NCBI RefSeq assembly: GCF_022968395.1
Contig: NZ_JALJQZ010000040.1
Location: 1 to 33,216, forward strand
Direction of reading: 5' to 3'
DNA length: 33,216 nt
DNA from: Affinirhizobium lemnae
GTDB lineage: Bacteria; Pseudomonadota; Alphaproteobacteria; Rhizobiales; Rhizobiaceae
The notes beneath the pieces were generated by a model. The model saw only the letters and a program-made list of their open reading frames with translations. It made no database searches and was not told the origin of the DNA. The position numbers and the translations under genes were made by a program. The stretch's first letter is position 1. Each line of letters starts with the position of its first letter. This document shows, one piece after another, positions 17,504 to 25,959 of the stretch.

Positions 17504-17561
17504 CTATGCGTCCCCCATCAACCTGTTTCCCATGTGTCGATTGGTTCCGGCATTAGCATAA

Positions 17562-17598
17562 TGGAAAGAGGCCCGAATTGATCGATGTCAATCGGGCC
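17562..17598 (-). terminator. Terminator hairpin of the RND efflux operon
   Basis: On the - strand GGCCCGATTG (17598-17589) pairs with CAATTCGGGCC (17580-17570), with one bulged base, and is followed by TCTTTCC. It lies 25 bases after the pump stop codon and before the Crp/Fnr gene, so it probably insulates the two units. The loop contains a sequence matching an FNR-type dyad, noted separately. Confidence 0.7.
17578..17591. promoter_or_regulatory. FNR/FixK-like dyad upstream of the Crp/Fnr gene
   Basis: TTGATCGATGTCAA matches the FNR-type consensus TTGAT-N4-ATCAA at nine of ten defined bases. It is 75-88 bases upstream of the regulator start at 17503, a sensible place for autoregulation. It also forms part of the terminator hairpin stem and loop, so the symmetry may be explained by that alone. 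Confidence 0.35.
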
Positions 17599-17622
17599 GC
17601 TGCTGGCTGCTTCCTCTGTGCG

Positions 17623-20600
17623 CTATTCCGCAGCCAAAGGCGGCAGTCTCAAGACATTATTGCCTGCGGGTGCACCATATTCCTTTTCGTTGTCCTGCCG
17701 GTGCGTAGACTGTATGGAGTCGAGCTTCGTCTGAAGTTCTGAGAGCTTTGCTTGCGTTTCGCGCGCGGCACGGCTCAGCTCTTCTTCGCTGAGAACGGGA
17801 TCTTCCTTTTCCTTTTTGCCGACGAAGCGGCCAAAGATTCTGCCAAGCAGCATGGATAGGTCGTCCATGATGAGGAAGAAGGCGGGAACGACCACAAGGC
17901 TAAGCACCGTTGAGACGATGATGCCGCCGATGACTGCAATCGCCATGGGTGCACGGAAGGAGCCACCTTCACCAACGCCCAGTGCCGAGGGCAGCATACC
18001 TGCCGACATGGCGATGGACGTCATGATGATAGGTCTTGCACGCTTGCGACCCGCTTCCACCATGGCATGAACGCGCTCCATACCATGACGGCGCATCTCG
18101 ATTGCGAAATCAACGAGCAGGATGGCGTTCTTTGTGACGATGCCCATCAGCATGAGGATACCGATTAGTACGGGCATCGAGAGCGAGTTGTTCGTAATGA
18201 TCAGACCAACCGCTACGCCCCCGATTGCTAATGGCAGCGAGAAAAGGATCGTAAACGGCTGAATGACATCCTTAAAGAGAAGGATGAGCACGACCAGAAC
18301 CAGCAACAGGCCAAGTAGCATGGCATTGCCGAAGCCCGCCACCATTTCCGCTTGGATCTTTGCGTCGCCGCTTTCTGCCAGACGAACACCTTCTGGTAGT
18401 TGCGTCTGATCAACAATACGGCGGAACTCTGCTGTTGCGGTATCAAGTGCCGTTCCCTGCGGAACATCCGAGCCGATCGACACGACACGGTTACGGTTGT
18501 TACGCTTGATGGAACTCGGGCCTTCCGAGTAATCCACATCGGCAACGGTAGACAGCGGAACAGTCGCTCCGCTCGCGGTTTTGACCTTCAGGTTACGGAT
18601 GGCTTGCAAGTCCCGGCGAACGTCGAGCGAGGCCTGCACGCGGATCGGAATGAGCCGATTGTCGAGCGATATCTTCGCCAGAGCCGCATCGACATCACCA
18701 ATGGTGGCGACCCGAACGGTTTCCGCGATCTGCTGTGGCGTGATGCCAAGGCGGGCCGCCTCATCTTTCCGTGGACGGATCTGCAATTCCGGACGCGGCA
18801 GTGCGCCTTCTGACGAGACGTTGGCAAGGATCGGTGATGCACGCAGATTGGTTTCGAGTTTCGCGACTGCATCATCCAATTGCTCACTGTTGCTGGCGAG
18901 GAAGTTGAACGAAAGCTCGCGTTCTCCACGATCGTTCAGCTTCGTGATGCGCACGTCAGGGATCGAGCGAACCTTTTGGAACAGCTCCTTCTCGATTTCC
19001 CATTGCGGTTTGGTGCGGCCCTTATCCTCTACCTTCGGAATGTAGGAGCCGATCAGTGGCAAATTTCCGAGGCCCTTGTTGACCAGAGTCTTGACCAGCG
19101 AATGGTCGATCCTACCGAGAATGACGTTCACGGTTGCTCGCCGCAGCTCGAGATCGCCCTTCGGAGAGGCGCCGCCCAGCACAAACACGCTGTCCACGCC
19201 TTCGAGGTGCTTGATGGTCTCATAGATCCTGGTGGTCGTTTCGGCGGTTTCATCAAGCGTCGCATTGGGTGGCAGTTCCAGTGACAAAGTTATGCGCGAA
19301 CGGTCTTCCGGCGGCAGAAAACTGCCTGGGACCTGCATCAGCAACATGATGGAGCCGACCAGGAATGCAATGGCGCCCACCAGCGTGGCGTAGCGCATGT
19401 ACCAGCGCCGCGTCGTGCCGGTGACAAGCCTCGTATAGGCCTTCATCAGACGGCCATCATTATCGTGATGGTCATCCATCGCATCTTCGGCCCGCATCAG
19501 ATAGGCGGCCATCAGCGGTGTGATCAGACGCGCCACCAGCAGCGAGAAAAACACCGAGAACGCGACGGTCAGTCCGAACTGGATGAAGTACTGGCCGGGA
19601 ATGCCCGGCATGAACGAGACCGGCACGAAGACCGCGATGATCGTAAAGCTTGTCGCAATGACCGCGAGGCCGATTTCATCCGCTGCCTCGAGCGCTGCGC
19701 GATAGGGTGTCTTGCCCATCTTGATGTGGCGGGCAATATTCTCGACCTCCACGATTGCATCGTCCACCAGAATACCGGTGGCGAGTGTTAGGGCTAGAAA
19801 GCTCACGAGGTTCAGCGAGAAGCCCATGAGGTCCATCACCCAGAAGGTGGGGATGGCCGAAAGTGGTAAGGCAACAGCGGATATAAGGGTTGCGCGCCAG
19901 TTGCGCAGGAACAGCATGACCACGATGACGGCAAGAATCGCGCCCTCGATGAGGGTGTGGATCGCTGATTCATAGTTGCCATAGGTAAAATAGACGCTGT
20001 CATCGACCATCGCAATCGAGACGCCCGGATGAGCCTTGCGGATCGTCTCCAGTTGCTCGGCAACCGTCCGGGAAACGGACACTTCGCTGGCACCCTTTGC
20101 ACGAAATACGGCAAAGGTTACACTCGTTTCGCCATTGAAGCGCGAGAAGGACTTGGGCTCCTCGTAAGTATCTGTAATTGTCGCAAGGTCGGATAGCTTG
20201 ATGAAGCGACCGTTTGACAGGGCAATTGTCGTGTTGGCAAGGTCGGAAACCTTGCGGGCATCGCCGAGCGTTCGAATGGCCTGCTCGCTCCCGCCAACCT
20301 GACCACGACCGGACCCAAGGTCTATGTTCGTGCTGCGAAGCTGAGCATTCACTTCCGAAGCTGTAATTCCGTATGAATTCAGCTTTGAAGGTTCGAGTGC
20401 GATGCGTACTTCGCGGTCGGCCCCGCCATAACGATCAATACGCCCGATGCCTGGTTGACCTTGCAGCGCGCGCTTGACGGTGTCATCGACAAACCATGAA
20501 AGCTCTTCGAGCGTCATGTTGGGGGAGGTGACCGAGAAGGTCTGGATCGCCTGACCTTCCACCTCTACCTTTGAGACGATCGGCTCTTCTGCGGATGCAG

Positions 20601-20958
20601 GAAGGTTTGAGCGGATGCGGTCAATCGCGTCCTTGGTGTCCTGAACTGCTTCCTGTGTAGGCTTTTCGATGCGGAACAGGACGGCGGTCGTCGACAGGCC
20701 ATCCGTCACCGTGGAGGTGATTTCATCCACCCCACTGATGGAGGCGACCGCATCCTCGATCTCCTTCGTCACCTGCATTTCCAGTTCGCTCGGCGATGCG
20801 CCGCTTTGCGTGACAGAAATGGAAACGACGGGTACGTCGATATTAGGGAAGCGCGTGATCGGCAGCTTGTTGAAGGACTGGATGCCCATGAACATCAACA
20901 GCGCGAAGGCCAGCAGCGGCGCAATTGGGTTTCGAATCGACCAAGCAGAGAAGTTCAT
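17623..20958 (-). CDS. RND-family (HAE1-type) multidrug efflux pump, inner-membrane subunit
   Basis: An inner-membrane proton-driven efflux transporter, 1111 residues from the ATG at 20958. I chose this start because GGAACTCTGAA precedes it and MNFSAWSIRNPIAPLLAFAL is a typical RND N-terminus; a longer frame to 21048 overlaps the upstream gene. The first transmembrane helix is followed by the long periplasmic loop. The proton-relay Asp pair is in GILVDDAIVEVENIARH, and the TM10 Lys is in MGIVTKNAILLVDFAIEM. The substrate range is unknown. Oddity: after the last membrane helix the protein carries a hydrophilic tail of about 70 residues (KKEKEDPVLSEEELSRAARE..), longer than in AcrB-type pumps and probably coiled-coil. 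It forms an operon with the fusion protein upstream; no outer-membrane channel gene is adjacent. Confidence 0.94.
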   Translation of the reverse strand: MNFSAWSIRNPIAPLLAFALLMFMGIQSFNKLPITRFPNIDVPVVSISVTQSGASPSELEMQVTKEIEDAVASISGVDEITSTVTDGLSTTAVLFRIEKPTQEAVQDTKDAIDRIRSNLPASAEEPIVSKVEVEGQAIQTFSVTSPNMTLEELSWFVDDTVKRALQGQPGIGRIDRYGGADREVRIALEPSKLNSYGITASEVNAQLRSTNIDLGSGRGQVGGSEQAIRTLGDARKVSDLANTTIALSNGRFIKLSDLATITDTYEEPKSFSRFNGETSVTFAVFRAKGASEVSVSRTVAEQLETIRKAHPGVSIAMVDDSVYFTYGNYESAIHTLIEGAILAVIVVMLFLRNWRATLISAVALPLSAIPTFWVMDLMGFSLNLVSFLALTLATGILVDDAIVEVENIARHIKMGKTPYRAALEAADEIGLAVIATSFTIIAVFVPVSFMPGIPGQYFIQFGLTVAFSVFFSLLVARLITPLMAAYLMRAEDAMDDHHDNDGRLMKAYTRLVTGTTRRWYMRYATLVGAIAFLVGSIMLLMQVPGSFLPPEDRSRITLSLELPPNATLDETAETTTRIYETIKHLEGVDSVFVLGGASPKGDLELRRATVNVILGRIDHSLVKTLVNKGLGNLPLIGSYIPKVEDKGRTKPQWEIEKELFQKVRSIPDVRITKLNDRGERELSFNFLASNSEQLDDAVAKLETNLRASPILANVSSEGALPRPELQIRPRKDEAARLGITPQQIAETVRVATIGDVDAALAKISLDNRLIPIRVQASLDVRRDLQAIRNLKVKTASGATVPLSTVADVDYSEGPSSIKRNNRNRVVSIGSDVPQGTALDTATAEFRRIVDQTQLPEGVRLAESGDAKIQAEMVAGFGNAMLLGLLLVLVVLILLFKDVIQPFTILFSLPLAIGGVAVGLIITNNSLSMPVLIGILMLMGIVTKNAILLVDFAIEMRRHGMERVHAMVEAGRKRARPIIMTSIAMSAGMLPSALGVGEGGSFRAPMAIAVIGGIIVSTVLSLVVVPAFFLIMDDLSMLLGRIFGRFVGKKEKEDPVLSEEELSRAARETQAKLSELQTKLDSIQSTHRQDNEKEYGAPAGNNVLRLPPLAAE

Positions 20959-20971
20959 TTCAGAGTTCCTG

Positions 20972-22186
20972 TCAGTTCGAAGCGAAGTTGGAGGATAGGA
21001 CCGGCTTGATCTGATCGCCATCGCGAACGAAAGCACCAGCCTTGGCAACCACTTGGTCGCCAGCCTTCAAGCCGCTGAGGATCTGCACGAAACCTGCATC
21101 CTGGATACCAATTTCAAGCTTCACCTGCTTGACGACATTGCCTTCCACAAGACGGGCGAAGGAACCCTTGCGATCCGTTGTGACGGCGGATTGAGGCAAC
21201 GCAAGGCCGCGCGTCTCGTTTATGATGATTTCCGCGTTCGCATACATGCCAGCCTTGGCGGCCTGCTGATCGTTGACGACGATGTGGACGGCACCGAGGC
21301 GGCTCGCCTGGTCGACCACAGGTGAAACTAGACGAATCTTTGCATCAATCGCCTTACCGGTTCCGGCAACTGTGACCTTTGCTTTCATTCCCGCTTTCAG
21401 CCTGGCGATATCGCTCTCCGGCACATCGGCGACCAGTTCGATATCGCCGTCACGGATCATGGTGAATAGCGGGGTTCCGCTGCCTGCGGCAATGGCACCG
21501 ACCTTGGCATCCTTCTTAGATATGATGCCGGCGACAGGAGCCTTGACGTCCGTACGCTCGAGCTTGAGATCAATATCGTCTATCTGGGCTTGAACGACTT
21601 TGATGTCGGCTTCACCCACGCTTACGGCTTGTTTAGCGGCGTTCAACCGGGCCAGAGCTGCAGCCGCGGAAGCCGCCGTCTGTTCCACCTGTGCCGTGGA
21701 AGCAGTTCCATTGCGGCTGAGGTTCTGGGTCCGGTCGCGCTGGCGAACGGCGTCATCAGCATTCGCTTGAGCCTCGATCACCTGCGCTCGAAACTGTGCC
21801 AGTCCAGCCTCGGCCTTTACAAGATTGGCTTGAAGTTGGCTCTTCTGAAGTAACAGGGTGTCGCTGTTCAGATCTGCAACAACTTGGCCTGCGGAAACCT
21901 TGTCACCGACATCGACCTTGAGAGATCTGATTGACAATCCATCGACCAAAGGTTGAACGAAAACTTCTTCAACAGGGCGAATGGTGCCGCTGGCGACCAC
22001 GCTATCCTTGAGATCCCGTTCGGTGACTTTCGTCACCACAATGGCAGGCAGGTTTGTCTGTCCACTTTGCGCCGCCTGAGCGGGTTTCTGTTCCTGCGCG
22101 GCGACCGGCATAACATTTGCTGTCGATGCCAACGCAGCGAAAAAGAGTGCACCCGTAATTCCGCGAGAGTTCATCATCCCGTTCAA
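20972..22186 (-). CDS. RND efflux membrane-fusion (periplasmic adaptor) protein
   Basis: A 404-residue HlyD/AcrA-type adaptor linking the RND pump to an outer-membrane channel. The signal peptide (MNSRGITGALFFAALASTANVMPVAAQ) has no lipobox cysteine, so it is probably anchored by assembly rather than by lipid. Blocks in order are: first half lipoyl VFVQPLVDGLSIRSLKVDVGDKVSAGQVVADL; an Ala/Gln-rich alpha-hairpin (about 110-205); second half lipoyl TDVKAPVAGIISKKDAKVGAI; and the beta-barrel with VVNDQQAAKAGMYANAEI. M1 or M5 could be the start. It ends 13 bases before the pump gene, indicating one transcript. No divergent TetR or MarR repressor gene sits next to it, unlike many such operons. Confidence 0.92.
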   Translation of the reverse strand: MNGMMNSRGITGALFFAALASTANVMPVAAQEQKPAQAAQSGQTNLPAIVVTKVTERDLKDSVVASGTIRPVEEVFVQPLVDGLSIRSLKVDVGDKVSAGQVVADLNSDTLLLQKSQLQANLVKAEAGLAQFRAQVIEAQANADDAVRQRDRTQNLSRNGTASTAQVEQTAASAAAALARLNAAKQAVSVGEADIKVVQAQIDDIDLKLERTDVKAPVAGIISKKDAKVGAIAAGSGTPLFTMIRDGDIELVADVPESDIARLKAGMKAKVTVAGTGKAIDAKIRLVSPVVDQASRLGAVHIVVNDQQAAKAGMYANAEIIINETRGLALPQSAVTTDRKGSFARLVEGNVVKQVKLEIGIQDAGFVQILSGLKAGDQVVAKAGAFVRDGDQIKPVLSSNFASN

Positions 22187-22599
22187 CCCAATTCTAGAGG
22201 ATTCCCGGTGAAAAACGAACTCACCTGCAATGCTCTATCTCTTTGTTTTACGCCAGTCCGAATACAAGTCGCCAATGTACTTTTACCGGACGTGCTCTCG
22301 ACCGTGCTACTGCCAAGTTGCTAGGGTTGGCTGCATTTCTGAATCACCATTTCTCGCCCGTTGCATCCCCCGTGATGCAGCAAGCGCGAGTTTTTGCCCT
22401 ATGTCCCTTCCGGCACATGGCTGCAGGTGGTTACGCAGACAATGCCGCGCAAGGTCACTGCACACCGAAATGTGACCTAGTCTAGCCCTTCAATCGCTGC
22501 GTAGCAATCACAGGTTATAAATATGACCGATGTGAAAAAGTGATGAAAGAACGACGCGCGATGTTGCCGCCGCGCGCCTGAAGATTTTTAAACGAGGGT
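22187..22599. other. Intergenic region upstream of the efflux operon
   Basis: A stretch of 413 bases with no credible gene; the short frames lack ribosome sites and domains. It must contain the efflux promoter (reading leftward). Two dyads stand out. TGCATC (22362-22367) / GATGCA (22374-22379) has a 6-base spacer. AGGTCAC (22452-22458) / GTGACCT (22472-22478) has a 13-base spacer. Either could be an operator. No strong terminator for the binding-protein gene ending at 22600 was seen. Confidence 0.45.
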
Positions 22600-23592
22600 T
22601 TATTTCAGTGCTGCTTTGGTGATGTCCAGCGTATAGGCGCCGGTCGGCTCCTTGGTGATAACCGGGTCAGACCCGCCACCCAGCAGTGTCTTGACCGTAC
22701 GCTTGTAATCCGCCTCATCCAGGGCGCCGTTGGAACCGGCCGTCAGCTTCGCCACTTCGCCCATCATTCGCTTCTGGTGCTTTTCGGTCTGCGCGCCGGA
22801 GGCATCGTTTTCGAGTACGATACCAGCCGCTTCATCCGGGTTCTTCTCGGCATATTTCCAGCCCTTCATGGAAGCGCGGACGAACTTGACCATCTTTTCC
22901 TTGAAGGCTGGGTCCTTCAGCTTGTCTTCCAGCACGTAGAGCCCGTCTTCCAGCGTGGCCACGCCTTCGTCTTCATACTTGAAGGTCACGAGCTGATCCG
23001 GCTTGATGCCCGCATCGATGACCTGCCAGTATTCGTTATAGGTCATGGTGGAAATGCAGGCGGCCTGCTTCTGCAAAAGCGGATCGACGTTGAAGCCCTG
23101 CTTCAGTACCTTTACGCCTTCCGCCGAGCCATCGGTCTTGATCTTCAGCGTGTTCATCCATGACAGAAATGGATATTCGTTGCCGAAGAACCAGACGCCT
23201 AGCGTCTTGCCCTTGAAGTCGGCGGGCTTGGTGATGCCGGTTTCCTTCAGGCAGGTCAGCATCATGCCGGATTTCTTGAAGGGCTGGGCGATATTGACGA
23301 GCGGCACGCCCTTTTCGCGCGTTGCGAGTGCGGACGGCATCCAGTCGACGATGACGTCAGCGCCGCCACCGGCCAGAACCTGCGGCGGAGCAATGTCCGG
23401 GCCGCCCGGCTTGATATCGACGTCGAGACCTTCTTCCTTGTAGAAGCCCTTTTCCTTGGCGACGTAATAACCGGCAAACTGGGCTTGCGTGACCCACTTC
23501 AGCTGCAGGGTTACCTTGTCGGCGGCGTGCGCCTGAAGGGCGGTGAGCGAAACGGCTGCTCCCAGCAACAGCGATGCAATTTTCAGCGTCAT
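22600..23592 (-). CDS. NMT1/THI5-like ABC transporter substrate-binding protein
   Basis: A 330-residue periplasmic binding protein of the NMT1/SsuA/ThiY group. The start is the ATG at 23592 (GGGAACTGAC just upstream) giving a signal peptide ending AHA|ADKVTLQLKW; a longer frame to 23826 runs through the neighbouring permease and is rejected. Family blocks are LKWVTQAQFAGYYVAKEKGFY, IKPGGPDIAPPQVLAGGGAD and KTLGVWFFGNEYPFL. The last two resemble proteins that bind pyrimidine-type ligands such as hydroxymethylpyrimidine. Given the dihydropyrimidinase, carbamoyl hydrolase and RutR genes next door, a pyrimidine, dihydropyrimidine or hydantoin ligand is the best guess, but this is inference. It is last in the transporter operon. 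Confidence 0.88.
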   Translation of the reverse strand: MTLKIASLLLGAAVSLTALQAHAADKVTLQLKWVTQAQFAGYYVAKEKGFYKEEGLDVDIKPGGPDIAPPQVLAGGGADVIVDWMPSALATREKGVPLVNIAQPFKKSGMMLTCLKETGITKPADFKGKTLGVWFFGNEYPFLSWMNTLKIKTDGSAEGVKVLKQGFNVDPLLQKQAACISTMTYNEYWQVIDAGIKPDQLVTFKYEDEGVATLEDGLYVLEDKLKDPAFKEKMVKFVRASMKGWKYAEKNPDEAAGIVLENDASGAQTEKHQKRMMGEVAKLTAGSNGALDEADYKRTVKTLLGGGSDPVITKEPTGAYTLDITKAALK

Positions 23593-23617
23593 GTCAGTTC
23601 CCTTTTTCTTTTGGTTG

Positions 23618-24484
23618 TTACGCCCGTCCCCCACGGACGGACGGATGCCAGAAGGTGACCCAGCGTTCTGCCAGTGCCACCAGACCGTAAAAGACCGAGC
23701 CAGCCACCGCGGCCACCGCGATTTCGGCCCAGACCATATCGATATTTGCGCGGCCCACTTCCGTGGAGATGCGGAAGCCCATGCCGACGATGGGCGTTCC
23801 GAAAAACTCTGCCACGATAGCGCCAATCAGTGCCAACGTGGAGTTGATTTTCAGAGCATTGAAAATGAAGGGCCAGGCTGCAGGAAGGCGAAGCTTGATC
23901 AGCATCTGTCCCCAGTTTGCAGCATAGGTGCGCATCAGATCTCGCTCCATATGGCTGGCTGATGCAAGGCCCTGAACCGTGTTCACCAGCATGGGGAAGA
24001 AGGTCATGATCACGACCACCGCCACTTTCGACGGCCAGTCGAAGCCGAACCACATGACCATGATTGGCGCGATGCCGACGACTGGCAGCGCCGAGACGAA
24101 ATTGCCGATGGGCAGCAGACCCTTTTGCAAAAATGGCGAGCGGTCGATCAGAAGCGCCACAGCAAAGCCCAGTCCGCAGCCTGCGATATAGCCGGTGATG
24201 ACGGATTTGAGGAAGGTCTGCTGGAAATCTGCCCAGAGGACCGGGGCCGAATTTACCAGCTTCACCCAGATGGCGCTGGGGGCCGGAAGAAGGATCGGCG
24301 GGATCTGGAAGCCATGCACCAGACATTCCCAGACAGCCAGCAAGGTGGCGCCGAAGATGACGGGAACGATGATGCCGATGGCCTGCTTCGCCTCCGCAGA
24401 CGCGGGGCGCTGGCGCACAAGCCATTCGTTCAGGGTCCAAGCGCCGATCCATATGGCGAGTGCGGCAAGAATATACCCGTTCAT
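23618..24484 (-). CDS. ABC transporter permease (SsuC/ThiX-like), second of two
   Basis: A 288-residue inner-membrane permease of the nitrate/sulfonate/pyrimidine importer family. The membrane-spanning core includes LLAVWECLVHGFQIPPILLPAP (a typical opening for this family) and SVITGYIAGCGLGFAVALLI. The EAA-type cytoplasmic coupling loop is around AANWGQMLIKLRLPAAWPFI, which docks on the ATPase. The start overlaps the stop of the upstream permease by four bases, and the binding-protein gene follows after 25 bases. It probably forms a heterodimer with the other permease. Confidence 0.9.
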   Translation of the reverse strand: MNGYILAALAIWIGAWTLNEWLVRQRPASAEAKQAIGIIVPVIFGATLLAVWECLVHGFQIPPILLPAPSAIWVKLVNSAPVLWADFQQTFLKSVITGYIAGCGLGFAVALLIDRSPFLQKGLLPIGNFVSALPVVGIAPIMVMWFGFDWPSKVAVVVIMTFFPMLVNTVQGLASASHMERDLMRTYAANWGQMLIKLRLPAAWPFIFNALKINSTLALIGAIVAEFFGTPIVGMGFRISTEVGRANIDMVWAEIAVAAVAGSVFYGLVALAERWVTFWHPSVRGGRA

Positions 24485-25365
24485 GGCTTGGCTCCCATGC
24501 GCTTCAGCACCTGCGTATGGGCAAGGCCAATAATGGAGACCAGCACGGCTGCAAGCGCTGCCGCCATGAAGAGGGCAGCCCAGATCTGGATCGTCTGACC
24601 GTAATAGGAGCCGGACAGCAGGCGCGCACCAAGGCCCGCCACAGCACCCGTGGGCAGTTCACCGACGATTGCCCCGACCAGTGAGATGGCAATCGCAACC
24701 TTCAACGAAGTGAAGAGATAGGGCAGCGCCGCGGGCCAGCGCAATTTCCAGAAGGTCTGCGTGCGGCTGGCATTATAGGTGTGCATCAGATCCAGCAGCA
24801 GGACATCGGGGCTGCGCAGGCCCTTCACCATGCCGACGACGATCGGGAAGAAGGAAAGATAGGTCGAAATCAAAGCCTTGGGCAGAAGTCCCGATATGCC
24901 GATGGAGTTTAGGACCACAATGATCATCGGCGCGATGGCGAGGATCGGGATTGTCTGGGAGGCGATGACCCAGGGCATCAGCGACTTGTCCATCGCCCGG
25001 TTATGGACGATGCCAACCGCGAGCAGAATGCCGAGCACCGTGCCCATGCCGAAGCCCATCAGCGTTGCCGATAGTGTTACCCAGGCATGGTAGACAAGGC
25101 TTCGCTTCGAGGTGATGGGCTTGGCAATGGTCGTGTCCCACAGCTCCGCAATGATCTGGTGCGGGGCGGGCAGGATGGGCCGCTCCTGGTTGAAGGTCTG
25201 CGGAATGATTTCACCGAGCGTGACAACGGTTCCGGCACGCGCGGCCTGATCGCGCACGAAAGGTGCATTCAGGTAGACAACGGCCACATGCCAGATGACG
25301 AGGATGACGGCGATCACCGTCAGCACCGGCAGCACGCGGTCCAGGAAGAGGGAGGGCTTGTTCAT
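24481..25365 (-). CDS. ABC transporter permease (SsuC/ThiX-like), first of two
   Basis: A 294-residue inner-membrane permease, paralogous to the following one. Hydrophobic segments begin at about residue 10 (VLPVLTVIAVILVIWHVAVV). The core shows SATLMGFGMGTVLGILLAVG, the coupling loop lies around NASRTQTFWKLRWPAALPYL, and SLVGAIVGELPTGAVAGLGA follows. It carries a periplasmic insertion of about 50 residues after the first helix (APFVRDQAARAGTVVTLGEI..). Its ATG overlaps by four bases with the stop of the DUF559 gene upstream (ATGA arrangement), so translation of this permease is coupled to an unrelated protein. Confidence 0.9.
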   Translation of the reverse strand: MNKPSLFLDRVLPVLTVIAVILVIWHVAVVYLNAPFVRDQAARAGTVVTLGEIIPQTFNQERPILPAPHQIIAELWDTTIAKPITSKRSLVYHAWVTLSATLMGFGMGTVLGILLAVGIVHNRAMDKSLMPWVIASQTIPILAIAPMIIVVLNSIGISGLLPKALISTYLSFFPIVVGMVKGLRSPDVLLLDLMHTYNASRTQTFWKLRWPAALPYLFTSLKVAIAISLVGAIVGELPTGAVAGLGARLLSGSYYGQTIQIWAALFMAAALAAVLVSIIGLAHTQVLKRMGAKP

Positions 25366-25745
25366 AGGGCAGGTTCCTTATCCAGAAACGGTGCCAACTC
25401 AGCCTCCAGCTGGATAGAAATCGCGTCTGCGCTGTTGATCACGTCAGTATTGTCGAACCGCAGGACGATGAAACCTTGCTCTCTTAGAAATCTATCCCGA
25501 CGCTGGTCATGGTGTCTTCCGGATTCAGTCTCGTGGCTGTCGCCATCGACCTCCACGATGATCCGAGCCGACAGCCAAGCGAAATCTGCGATATAGGGGC
25601 CAATCGGAGTTTCGCGGCGGAATCGCGCTCCCCGCGGGCGAAAATCTCGTAGGAGATCCCACATCTCTCGCTCGGCTCTGGTCAAGTCCCGGCGCAGGGT
25701 TTTTGCGCGCTTGCGCGTTTTCGCAGAAATATTCGAATGCGGCAT
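25362..25745 (-). CDS. DUF559 (Vsr-like fold) putative endonuclease
   Basis: A 127-residue protein starting at the ATG at 25745 (MPHSNISAKTRKRAKTLRRD). The frame stays open back to 25970 but that part translates the repeat element, so I do not include it. Family blocks are LRRDLTRAEREMWDLLRDF, ARFRRETPIGPYIADFAWLS and IIVEVDGDSHE, then RRDRFLREQGFIVLRFDNTDV. The D of IADF and the E and D of EVDGDSH fit the PD-(D/E)XK-like active site of this family, which is related to very-short-patch repair nucleases. Cellular function is not established for the family. It is embedded in a transporter operon between ATPase and permease and is coupled to the latter, which looks like a later insertion together with repeat element D. 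Confidence 0.85.
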   Translation of the reverse strand: MPHSNISAKTRKRAKTLRRDLTRAEREMWDLLRDFRPRGARFRRETPIGPYIADFAWLSARIIVEVDGDSHETESGRHHDQRRDRFLREQGFIVLRFDNTDVINSADAISIQLEAELAPFLDKEPAL

Positions 25746-25781
25746 GGCCGACCTAAAACACAAAGTATGAGGTCGAGAAAA

Positions 25782-25915
25782 TACCCCTCCCCAACCCCTC
25801 CCCACAAGGGGGAGGGGCTGACTTCGCGACATCCGTTCTGCTCCTATCCGAGCATAACGGTGCAGCAAGTCTTCTCCCCCCTTGTGGGGGAGATGGCCGG
25901 CAGGCCAGAGGGGGT
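25782..25915. repeat. Intergenic element D (RIME-like, class 1)
   Basis: The left part has the C-rich/G-rich hairpin with loop ACAAG (about 25796-25818). The right arm at 25871-25914 is identical to the arms at 4281 and 8134 over its length. It lies between the ABC ATPase and the DUF559 gene on the - strand and splits the transporter operon. Confidence 0.85.
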
Positions 25916-25959
25916 TCTTTATCGAATGCAACGGGCTTTGTTCTGCGATCAGAACCGAA

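Noticed and set aside
22580..22600. AAAC/GTTT hairpin with A/T run after the binding-protein gene
   Set aside because: A four-base stem is too weak to call a terminator.
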